Made by a program: the position numbers and the translations under genes | Notes under the pieces: model-generated | Told to the model about the DNA's origin: nothing | Seen by the model: the letters and a program-made list of their open reading frames with translations, nothing else | Database searches by the model: none | Assembly: GCA_945861235.1 (NCBI GenBank) | Contig: CAMATV010000223.1 | Coordinates: 1 to 5,847 of the forward strand | DNA from: Opitutus sp. GAS368 | GTDB lineage: Bacteria; Verrucomicrobiota; Verrucomicrobiia; Opitutales; Opitutaceae | Direction: 5' to 3' | DNA: 5,847 nt | In this document: positions 1 through 5,847 of the stretch, one piece after another | Layout of the letters: every line of letters begins with the position of its first letter | Numbering within the stretch: the first letter of the stretch is position 1

Positions 1-495
1 GTTGCTGAAAATGTCCTTCACGGCGGGACGCTCAAGGAGCGGGTGGCGGTCGATCACGCAGTGGATGCGGTTGCGGATCATCGTGCGCACGCGCGCGCGC
101 CAGAGGCGTTGGCGCACGACGTTTTTGCGCTGGCGCACGTCGCGTGACGGCACGTCGACGCGCGCCACGAAGTCGCCGCGCAGGAGCGTCGCGAGCGCCT
201 TGGCGTCGATCCGGTCGTTCTTGATCTGGGCGTCCGCGATGATGCGGTTCTTCGCCGGGTGCGAGAGTACGACCTTCGCGACGCCGGCCGTGTCCTCGAG
301 CAGGTCGTAGAGAACGCCCCAGTTCCAGCAGGCCTCGATGACGACTTCGCTGGGCGTGCCGAGTTTCTTGAAGTAGGCGGCAAAAGCCGCGGGGACGTTG
401 CCGTCGATCCGCGCTTCGTGGAGCTTCTGGCCCTGCGCGTCGAGCGTGCAGGCCACCGAGTAACGTTTGTGATAATCGATTCCAGTGTAGATCAT
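1..495 (-). CDS. IS110-family transposase (DEDD recombinase), N-terminal part, runs off the left edge
   Basis: This is the recombinase of an IS110-type insertion sequence, which moves a circular intermediate using an RNA-guided RuvC-like active site. The frame is open from ATG at 495 down to base 1, giving 165 residues of a protein usually about 330-400 long. It begins MIYTGIDYHKRYSVA, the typical IS110 opening with the first catalytic Asp at D7. The second acidic residue is E54 in VVIEACWNWG, and the last two are D94 and D97 in KNDRIDAKALA, so the full DEDD set is present. A basic stretch follows at about residues 120-150. The C-terminal Transposase_20 domain, with its catalytic serine, would lie outside the window. 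The start is fixed by an in-frame TAA at 538-540 with no other ATG between it and 495. There is no Shine-Dalgarno sequence. No frameshift or stop is visible in this part, so the element could be intact. Family assignment is very secure; activity is unknown. Confidence 0.95.
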   Translation of the reverse strand, partial: MIYTGIDYHKRYSVACTLDAQGQKLHEARIDGNVPAAFAAYFKKLGTPSEVVIEACWNWGVLYDLLEDTAGVAKVVLSHPAKNRIIADAQIKNDRIDAKALATLLRGDFVARVDVPSRDVRQRKNVVRQRLWRARVRTMIRNRIHCVIDRHPLLERPAVKDIFSN

Positions 496-575
496 GGCGG
501 CAATGTCGGACACCGCGCGGCGCGCGTGGCTCTTTCTTTAGCTGCTCATGTTACCTGACTCCGTTCGGCTGGTCC
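496..575 (-). other. Non-coding leader of the IS110 transposase
   Basis: This stretch lies directly upstream of the transposase start. It contains a GC-rich alternating patch at about 511-526, a purine run on the minus strand at about 531-538 (AAAGAAAG), and a three-codon micro-frame on the minus strand (ATG at 549, then TAA at 540-538) in the transposase frame. In the IS110 group, a bridge RNA is encoded in the non-coding end before the recombinase. I see no convincing complete bridge RNA fold within these 80 bases alone. Confidence 0.4.
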
Positions 576-639
576 CCACGGATTTCAGGATGACACGGAT
601 CAAAAATCCCTCATCCGCGCCATCCGTGGCATCCGCGGT
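576..639. repeat. Palindromic cluster of 9-base-period GGAT/ATCC repeats
   Basis: The left half carries GGAT at 580, 588 and 597; the right half carries ATCC at 606, 613, 622 and 631. The last three units are tandem 9-mers: ATCCGCGCC, ATCCGTGGC, ATCCGCGGT. The halves are complementary and can fold into one imperfect hairpin. CCACGGAT (576-583) pairs with ATCCGTGG (622-629), GGATGA (588-593) with TCATCC (611-616), and GGAT (597-600) with ATCC (606-609) around a CAAAA loop. This resembles the CACGGAT-type intergenic repeats I associate with Verrucomicrobiota and some other phyla; that resemblance is from memory, not a search. It sits between the IS110 leader and the leader of the next gene and could be a host repeat used as an insertion target. 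Confidence 0.75.
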
Positions 640-800
640 CAAAATCTTCAGCAAACCAGCACCAGCATACGTCCCAGCTATTCTCAGCTCGCCGCGCGAC
701 TTCTCCTTCTGCAACCTCCCTCGAGGTTCGCCGCCCCTGTTCCCTTTTCTTCCGCTACCCGTCCGTCGCTCCTTCCTCGTCCCCTGTCCCTCCCCGCGCT
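640..800 (+). other. Pyrimidine-rich untranslated leader before the dimethylformamidase-like gene
   Basis: There is no gene in this stretch. From 731 to 800, 59 of 70 bases are C or T and only one is A, ending directly at the ATG at 801. No purine-rich ribosome binding site is present. Around 647-675 the sequence repeats CAGCA/CCAGC several times. A TATTCT at 679-684 could serve as a -10 element, but I see no matching -35, so no promoter is called. Translation initiation here must be Shine-Dalgarno-independent if the start is right. Confidence 0.5.
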
Positions 801-2336
801 ATGCATTCGCCCGACCCTCGCGATCTCGACCGCCGCCAATTTATCAAAACCGCCGCGGCCACCGCCCTCGCCAGTGGGTTTACCGCCAGCCACGCCGCCA
901 GCTCTCCCCAACCCTCTTCGCTCATCGCCGATGAAAATCGCCGCCCCGGTACCACCGACTGGCAACTCAACCGCGTCCGCCTCAGCAAGGCCCAGAGTGT
1001 GCGCGCTCCCGAGGTTGAGGGCTACTGCTCGAAGCAATCCGTCCTCGCCGGAGAATCACTCGACATCTTCGTCAGCACCGCACCCGCGGCCCGTTTCAAA
1101 TTAGAAATTTTTCGCACCGGCTACTACGGGGGTTGTGGCGCTCGTCTGCTGACCACCCTCGGGCCTTTCGACGGCCAGCCCCAGCCGATCCCCACCGCCG
1201 GCGCCAAGCGGCTTGTGGCCTGCACTTGGAACCGAACGACAACCCTGAAAATCCCCACCGACTGGCCCAGTGGCGTCTACCTCGGCCGGCTCACTACGCT
1301 ACCCGCCACCGCAGGCCAACCCTACTGGCAAAACTACATCGTCTTCATCGTGCGCGACCTCCGCCGCGCCGATCTCCTCCTCCAGTGCAGCGATAACACT
1401 TGGCAAGCCTACAACAAATGGCCCGAAAATACCTCGCTCTACACTGACCCGCGCGGCTCCCAAGTCCGCGGCGTCGCCGTCAGCTTCGATCGCCCCTACG
1501 GAAAATATGCGCAGATTTACGAAAACCCCCAGTCACTCGGCTCCGGTGAGTGGCTCTGCTTCGAGTTTCCCCTCGCGTATTGGCTAGAGCAATACGGTTA
1601 CGACGTCACCTACTGCTCCAACAGCGACTGCCTCGACGCGACGCAACTCACCCGGGCCAAGGCGTTCCTCAGTGTGGGGCACGACGAGTACTGGGACCCC
1701 GCGCAATACACCGCCGTCGAACAAGCCATCGCCGCTGGCGTGAATGTCTTATGGTTGTGCGGCAATTCCGTCTTCGTGGTCAGCCCTTTCGCCGCTTCGA
1801 CCGACGGTCGCCCCCGCCGCACCATCGAGCGCGTCGGCCACTTCGCCGGAGTCACCGACTCTGAAATTGAGAAGGTGCGCGCCGTCTTTTCGAATGACTA
1901 CCAGCGGGCCGGTCCCGACGAAAGCGCGATCATCGGCGCCCGCACCGTGGTTCCCTTCAACGGGGGCGGAGACTGGACCTGCACCCGACCAGACCACTGG
2001 ATCTTTGCCGGGACCGGAATGAAAAAAGGGGATCACATTCCCGGCTTGGTCGGCTGGGAACACCACGGCGCCCCCGCAAAAATACCTGGGCTCGAAGTGG
2101 TCGCTGAGGGTTTAGTCTGGGCAAGCGGCGTCACTCCCAGTCGCTACACTGCGACGATTTTCCCCGGGCCAAAAAATAATTTCGTTTTTAATGCGGCGAC
2201 GATCTTTTGGGCTCAGGGCCTCGCATCGCCGCCCGGCCATATGGTTCCGTGGTCCCATTGGTCGCGGCCCAACGGGCCGGATGCGCGCGTCCAACAAATC
2301 ACCCGCAACCTCTTGAATCGCGCCATCGGCCCCTAG
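801..2336 (+). CDS. Tat-exported N,N-dimethylformamidase large-subunit-like protein
   Basis: This 511-residue protein belongs to the family of the DMFase large (beta) subunit C-terminal region. DMFase itself hydrolyses N,N-dimethylformamide to dimethylamine and formate with a mononuclear iron held by tyrosines and a glutamate. Residues 10-16 (DRRQFIK) form a twin-arginine motif, followed by an Ala-rich hydrophobic segment to about 30 and a likely cleavage site after SHA (32). Residues about 75-185 look like a beta-sandwich (LEIFRTGYYGG at 101-111). The catalytic-type core follows: TWQAYNKWPENTSLY (200-214), RPYGKY (231-236) and SVGHDEYW (291-298). E296 and H294 are the best candidates for the iron-site acid and its neighbour; Y204 and Y214 are candidate tyrosine ligands. 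It is shorter than the roughly 760-residue DMFase large subunit, and no small-subunit gene is adjacent. The start is the only Met before residue 407 and lies just ahead of the Tat motif. Nine cysteines occur. The real substrate is unknown; amide hydrolysis is inferred from family. Confidence 0.85.
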   Translation: MHSPDPRDLDRRQFIKTAAATALASGFTASHAASSPQPSSLIADENRRPGTTDWQLNRVRLSKAQSVRAPEVEGYCSKQSVLAGESLDIFVSTAPAARFKLEIFRTGYYGGCGARLLTTLGPFDGQPQPIPTAGAKRLVACTWNRTTTLKIPTDWPSGVYLGRLTTLPATAGQPYWQNYIVFIVRDLRRADLLLQCSDNTWQAYNKWPENTSLYTDPRGSQVRGVAVSFDRPYGKYAQIYENPQSLGSGEWLCFEFPLAYWLEQYGYDVTYCSNSDCLDATQLTRAKAFLSVGHDEYWDPAQYTAVEQAIAAGVNVLWLCGNSVFVVSPFAASTDGRPRRTIERVGHFAGVTDSEIEKVRAVFSNDYQRAGPDESAIIGARTVVPFNGGGDWTCTRPDHWIFAGTGMKKGDHIPGLVGWEHHGAPAKIPGLEVVAEGLVWASGVTPSRYTATIFPGPKNNFVFNAATIFWAQGLASPPGHMVPWSHWSRPNGPDARVQQITRNLLNRAIGP

Positions 2337-2388
2337 GAAGCGTCAATAATTAACCTTCACAACTCAGCAGAGCCATTAGGATGAATGA

Positions 2389-2736
2389 GGTAGTTTCATC
2401 ACCAGGGAATCGCATCGGCGTAATGTTTCTAGCAGCCATCTCGCTCCCGGTGACTTTCCGCGCGAGAGTACACTTGAGGCGATCTCAGCGGCAGCGGACG
2501 GTCAGTCCCTTGGCTGTCGTTGGATTGGCGAGCAGCTGGACGATGGTGTGGTAATCGCGCAAGGGCTCCCGCGCCAGTCAGGGCAAATGAAGGAAAAGAG
2601 GCACAACCTTCACGCCTACTTGGGCCTGATGGTCTAGGCGAGCCACTACCTCGAGGCCGGCGCCTACCGCGCCTGGCACCGCGGGTGGGTCGACCGCTAC
2701 GAGACGGGAATGGCCAGTCGGCGGGTGGCGCGCTGA
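2389..2736 (+). pseudogene. Probable decayed gene remnant with an internal amber codon, family not recognised
   Basis: No intact gene lies in 2337-2774, but one plus-strand frame reads like former coding sequence. It is open from 2389 (after a TGA at 2386-2388) to a TAG at 2635-2637, then continues in the same frame to a TGA at 2734-2736. Before the amber it contains RESTLEAISAAADGQSLG and RWIGEQLDDGVVIAQ; after it come SHYLEAGAYRAWHRGWVDRY and ETGMASRRVAR. The 32 codons after the TAG nearly all end in G or C, as real genes here do. The first half is less biased. No good start codon exists; the first in-frame ATG is at 2587. I do not recognise the family. The frame may be the 3' end of a gene whose 5' part was lost, or two joined fragments. 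Bases 2337-2388 are relatively AT-rich and empty, and 2737-2774 hold only a short GC palindrome. Confidence 0.45.
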
Positions 2737-2774
2737 GCTTGGTTCAGGTCGCGCCGACCGGCGGGTAACTGGAC

Positions 2775-5700
2775 TCAGAACCGCGTGGTGAGCCCGAGCC
2801 GGACCGCGGAACCGGAGCCGGCGGCGTAGGTGAACATCTCCCGGTTGTAGACGTGCACGTAGTCGTTGTTCGTGTAGTCGTTCGTCAGGTTGTAGAGGTC
2901 GACGTTGAGCACATACTTCTGGTTGAAGGCGTACTGGAACTTCAGGTCGATCAGCGTGCGGCTGTGCTGGTAGGTGTCATAGGCCGCCGCGCGGGTCGGC
3001 AGGCCGGCCACGGTCGAACGGAAGAATTCGCCGCGGTAGTTGCCCATCAGGCGCACCACGAGGCCGTTGTAGATGAAGGAGAAGCCGGTGTTAAACGTGT
3101 GCGGCGTGAGCAGGGGGAGGCGGCTGGTGCTGCCGGTGGCCGCGCCGTAGTCCCCGTACGTCTTCAGGTAGGTGTAGTTGGCGAAGAAGCCAAGGCCGCG
3201 CCAGATGCCGGGCAGCATCGTGTACTGCTGGCTGTAGTTGAACTCGAGGCCCTTGATCCAGGCGCTGCCCACGTTCTCGTTCCGCGAGAGCTGCCAGCCC
3301 GCGTAGTCGCCGGCGTAGCCGTTGTTCGGGCCCTCGGGCACGACCGAGCGGATCGAGCGGAAGTAATTGCTGATGTCCTTGTAGAAACCACCGGCCGAGA
3401 TCTGGCCGATCCCCCCCAGGAAGTGCGAGAAGGAGAGCTCGTAGTTGTCGGAAGTGTAGGGCTTTAGCGCCGGGTTGCCCGAGGACAGGGTTTGGCTGAG
3501 CTCGTTCGGCACGATCGCGGGGAGTAGGTTCGTCGGGCTCGGCCGGGTGATCGTGGCGTTGTAGCTCGCGCGCACCTGGGTGTTTCGGGTCATCGAATAG
3601 ACGAGGTGCAGGCCCGGGAATATATGGTCGTACTTCGTGCCCTGCGTGGTCCACTTGCTGAAATTGTCCCGGGCGCGCGCCGCGTTCTGCTCGGCGGTGA
3701 GGGTCGCGTTGGCGTTGTTGTTCGCGTTGGAGATGCGGAGGTAGTTCGAGCCGCTTGAACGGGTCTCCTCCCAACGCAGGCCGGTCAGTACCCGGAGCAG
3801 GCCGAACCTCGCGTCGCCCATCACGTAGGCGGCGTTCACGGTGCTATCGAAGGCCGCGTCGTTGGCCAGCGACTGGTACACGGTGTTCCAGACGTCCACC
3901 GGCGACTGGGTCCAGTTCGCGCGGTTGGCGAACGGGTCGCCGGGGTTGCCGGTCTCCGCGAGCTGTACGAAGGGGAAGGGGCCGTACTTGCCCTCGGAAA
4001 CCTGCATATTGTAGCCGAGGAAGGGCGTGAGGCCGCCGTTCTCGGGCGTGGTGGGGCGGCCGGCGTAGGTATAGTAGACGAGATCGCGCAGCTGCTGCTG
4101 CTTGAAGTTGGCCTGCTTCAGGCCCGTCTTGAGCATCAGCGGGAAGCGCGTGGCGAAGGTCCGCTGCAGGTCAACGCTGGCGCCGCTGCGTTCCGCCGGA
4201 GCCTGATAATTGATCAGCTGGGCATCGGGCCGGATGATGTAATTGATCGGGTTGCTCCAGTCGGGGCCGCCGCTCTGGGTGATCCGCGGCATCAGGCCGC
4301 CGTCCTCCCGGTCCAGCACCCAAGAAACGCCCCGCAGGCGGGCGCCCAGCTGGTGCAGTTTCGGGTAGTGGGTCATGTTCTTCGAGAAATTGGCGTCGAC
4401 CTTAAGCAGGCCGCTGCCGTCCCAGAGCTTGGTCTCCCAGCCGGCTGCCCAGGTGGAGGCGCGGGTCTCGCGGAGGTAGAGCACCGACTGGGTGTCGATC
4501 GTGCCGGCCCCGTCGGCGATGCTCACCACGTTGAAGTTCGAACCGGGCTTGAAGCTGGAGGCGGCGCGCGGCGCGGTGGCCAGCCAGCGGAAGTAGGCGT
4601 TGTTGGAGCCGCTCCGCCGCTGGATCAGGTTGATGGTGTTCTTAAAGTACACCGAGGAACGGTCGCTAATCTTGTAGTCGATGGAGATCGCGGTGTTGTT
4701 GGAGGGGGTCTGGGTGCCGAGGTTGCCCCATTGGCCGGCGCCCGCGGCCCGCAGCAGCGGCTCACTGACGGGAGCTCGCGAGAGCTCCGGCGGCACCCAG
4801 TAGGCGTCGCTGTTGCCGGCCGCCGTGCGGTGGCCGATCTCGTTGATCACGTTGTTGGTGATGGTGCGGTTGAAGGTCGCGCTGATGCCAAGGTTGTTCT
4901 TCCCGCCGAAGACGCTCAGCACATCCGAGTAATTGACGTCGATCAGCGAGGGTTCGAACGGCGTGCTGAAGGGCACGCTGCTGTGCTGGTAATCCTTGAT
5001 GTAGGAGTAGCCGGCCGTGAGGGTAATGACCCGGCCCGGCGCTCGGTCGAACGCACGCTTGGTGCGGAGGTTCAGGTAGCCGGAGATCGCGTTACCGTCC
5101 ATATCCGGCGTCGGGGCCTTGATCACCTCCAACGAGGCGACGCTACCGGAGCTCACCTGGCCGAAGTAGACGTTGCTCAAGCTCACCGAGGAGCCGCCAG
5201 ACACCGCGATTTGGTTGCCGTCCATCAGCAGGGAGGAGAAGTCCTGGGCCATTCCGCGCACGTAGATGGCATCGACTTTGCCGCCCGAGCCATCGACCGA
5301 GATGCCGGCGAGGCGCATAATCAGCTCGCCGACCGCCGCGCCCGGGTTGCCGAAGGCATCGATCGCCGCGACTGTCTTCACGTTCGCCGCGGACCGCTCT
5401 TCGTTGATCGCCGCGGCTTGGCCCTCGCGGATCGATTTCACGACGAACTTGTCCATCTTGTAGAGCGCGGAGGTCAGCGCGACGTCGCGGCGTACCTCCT
5501 GGCCCGCCTTCAGCTCGACGCCGAGGCGCTGTTCATCCAGGCCGGAGTAGCTGACGACGATGGTCTGCGGCCCTTCGGGCAGCACGAGGCGGTACATTCC
5601 GTTGTTGTCCGTGGCCTCCATCATCAACGAGCCCGCGGTGCCCACGAAAGCGCTGGTCAGGACGTAACCGGTGTTCTGGTTGATGACCTGCCCGGTGACA

Positions 5701-5777
5701 ACGCCGGTGCGGGCGGAGGTCTGGGCGGCCAGCGGGCCGGCAAGGAAGGCGCAGAGTAGGAGCGGGATCAGGCGCAT
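2775..5777 (-). CDS. TonB-dependent outer-membrane receptor with N-terminal carboxypeptidase-regulatory domain
   Basis: This is an outer-membrane active transporter that imports a large or scarce ligand using the TonB-ExbBD proton-motive system. I choose ATG at 5777 (1000 residues), because MRLIPLLLCAFLAGPLAAQ is a clean signal peptide with cleavage after LAA at about 18. An upstream ATG at 5834 would add 19 residues that spoil the signal. Residues about 24-105 are a CarboxypepD_reg-like beta-sandwich (TDNNGMYRLVLPEG at 56-69). MDKFVVKS (108-115) resembles a TonB box. The plug spans about 120-245, with DAIYVRGMAQDFSSLLMDG (169-187), ASLEVIKAPTPDMDGNAISG (214-233) and LNLRTKRAF. The 22-strand-type barrel follows, with family marks TITRPS (near 745) and GNPALKPYTSDNYEL (near 767). 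It ends in RLGLTTRF; the terminal Phe is the usual BAM-recognition residue. The length suits the TonB-Xanth-Caul/Opitutaceae type. The ligand is unknown; carbohydrates are common for relatives. It is convergent with the gene at 801. Confidence 0.93.
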   Translation of the reverse strand: MRLIPLLLCAFLAGPLAAQTSARTGVVTGQVINQNTGYVLTSAFVGTAGSLMMEATDNNGMYRLVLPEGPQTIVVSYSGLDEQRLGVELKAGQEVRRDVALTSALYKMDKFVVKSIREGQAAAINEERSAANVKTVAAIDAFGNPGAAVGELIMRLAGISVDGSGGKVDAIYVRGMAQDFSSLLMDGNQIAVSGGSSVSLSNVYFGQVSSGSVASLEVIKAPTPDMDGNAISGYLNLRTKRAFDRAPGRVITLTAGYSYIKDYQHSSVPFSTPFEPSLIDVNYSDVLSVFGGKNNLGISATFNRTITNNVINEIGHRTAAGNSDAYWVPPELSRAPVSEPLLRAAGAGQWGNLGTQTPSNNTAISIDYKISDRSSVYFKNTINLIQRRSGSNNAYFRWLATAPRAASSFKPGSNFNVVSIADGAGTIDTQSVLYLRETRASTWAAGWETKLWDGSGLLKVDANFSKNMTHYPKLHQLGARLRGVSWVLDREDGGLMPRITQSGGPDWSNPINYIIRPDAQLINYQAPAERSGASVDLQRTFATRFPLMLKTGLKQANFKQQQLRDLVYYTYAGRPTTPENGGLTPFLGYNMQVSEGKYGPFPFVQLAETGNPGDPFANRANWTQSPVDVWNTVYQSLANDAAFDSTVNAAYVMGDARFGLLRVLTGLRWEETRSSGSNYLRISNANNNANATLTAEQNAARARDNFSKWTTQGTKYDHIFPGLHLVYSMTRNTQVRASYNATITRPSPTNLLPAIVPNELSQTLSSGNPALKPYTSDNYELSFSHFLGGIGQISAGGFYKDISNYFRSIRSVVPEGPNNGYAGDYAGWQLSRNENVGSAWIKGLEFNYSQQYTMLPGIWRGLGFFANYTYLKTYGDYGAATGSTSRLPLLTPHTFNTGFSFIYNGLVVRLMGNYRGEFFRSTVAGLPTRAAAYDTYQHSRTLIDLKFQYAFNQKYVLNVDLYNLTNDYTNNDYVHVYNREMFTYAAGSGSAVRLGLTTRF

Positions 5778-5847
5778 GGGTAGGTTGGGGGAGTGAGGTG
5801 ACGGTGTCAGGCGGCTCGCGCCGCGGGGGTGCAAGCCCGGAGTGTCA
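5778..5847 (-). other. Upstream leader of the TonB-dependent receptor, partial
   Basis: These are the 70 bases before the receptor start. The 30 bases nearest the ATG read almost entirely C, T and A on the coding strand and include CTCCCCCAACCTACCC, so there is no Shine-Dalgarno sequence. TGACAC occurs twice on the minus strand, at the window edge and again closer to the gene. I cannot identify a promoter; it probably lies outside the window. Confidence 0.4.

Larger units (their letters stand above)
1..575 (-). mobile_element. IS110-family insertion sequence, partial (transposase 5' part plus non-coding end)
   Basis: The transposase and the bases just upstream of it belong to an IS110 element that is cut by the window edge. 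IS110 elements lack long terminal inverted repeats and often make no target duplication, so the outer boundary cannot be read from one side. I place it provisionally just before the palindromic repeat that starts at 576, because that repeat resembles host intergenic DNA rather than IS sequence. If so, the non-coding end is only about 80 bases (496-575). If the palindrome belongs to the element, the boundary lies beyond about 640. The element ends upstream of the gene at 801 and points away from it. Confidence 0.6.

Noticed and set aside
2..383. Open frames on both strands overlapping the IS110 transposase
   Set aside because: They are Arg/Ser-rich out-of-frame readings; the minus-strand frame 495 to 1 has the full set of IS110 motifs.
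2380..2400. Inverted repeat GATGAA/TTCATC after the dimethylformamidase-like gene, considered as a terminator
   Set aside because: A 6-base-pair mostly A/T stem with a 9-base loop and no following T-run is too weak to call.
2381..2554. A 57-codon plus-strand frame starting at ATG 2381
   Set aside because: It overlaps the remnant frame out of register, has an Arg-rich shadow-like middle and no ribosome site or recognisable motif.
2752..2763. A perfect GC palindrome (CGCCGACCGGCG) just after the receptor stop codon, considered as a terminator
   Set aside because: The stem is only 5 base pairs with a 2-base loop and no T-run follows on either strand.
2520..2768. An 82-codon plus-strand frame rich in Gly, Arg and Pro
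   Set aside because: Its composition is that of an out-of-frame shadow. The neighbouring frame through 2581-2736 has the more protein-like sequence and GC-ending codon bias.
2853..3467. A 204-codon open frame on the plus strand opposite the C-terminal barrel of the receptor
   Set aside because: It is a low-complexity Val/Ala/Arg/Glu-rich translation, again mirroring the receptor on the other strand. No start signal or known motif.
4353..5759. A 468-codon open frame on the plus strand opposite the TonB-dependent receptor
   Set aside because: It is rich in Val, Ala, Gly, Arg and His with no recognisable domain. It is the antisense shadow expected from the GC-biased third positions of the receptor gene, which has clear family motifs throughout.
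5778..5834. Extended start for the receptor at 5834, adding 19 residues
   Set aside because: The added segment is polar and Pro/Ser-rich and would sit in front of a textbook signal peptide that begins at Met 5777.

Overview
The window looks like chromosomal DNA from a high-GC Gram-negative bacterium, most likely a member of the Verrucomicrobiota (Opitutaceae-like). The reasons are a 1000-residue TonB-dependent receptor with the fused carboxypeptidase-regulatory/plug/barrel layout abundant in that group, a Tat-exported enzyme, and no Shine-Dalgarno sequence before any of the three gene starts. This placement is inferred from protein style and base composition. No ribosomal or other marker gene is present.

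Layout, left to right. Bases 1-495 (minus strand) hold the N-terminal 165 codons of an IS110-family transposase with its DEDD catalytic residues; the rest lies off the left edge. Bases 496-575 are its short non-coding leader. Bases 576-639 hold a palindromic cluster of 9-base-period repeats (GGAT/ATCC units), probably an intergenic repeat that may mark the insertion site. Bases 640-800 are a non-coding leader that becomes almost purely pyrimidine before the next gene. Bases 801-2336 (plus strand) encode a 511-residue Tat-signal protein of the N,N-dimethylformamidase large-subunit family. Bases 2337-2774 contain no intact gene, but plus-strand frame 2389-2736 reads like the decayed 3' end of a gene, broken by an amber codon. 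Bases 2775-5777 (minus strand) encode the TonB-dependent receptor, convergent with the dimethylformamidase-like gene. Bases 5778-5847 are the start of the receptor's upstream region.

How they fit together. The receptor would import a ligand across the outer membrane using TonB energy, and the Tat-exported hydrolase-like protein would act in the periplasm or outside the cell. A shared substrate is possible, but the two genes are convergent and separated by a degraded stretch, so no operon links them. The transposase and the broken reading frame show that this is a locus with past rearrangement.

The features most worth a second look are the palindromic repeat beside the IS110 element, the possible bridge RNA region of that element, the compact secreted dimethylformamidase relative, and the unidentified gene remnant. 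I see no CRISPR array, tRNA, rRNA or clear defence system.
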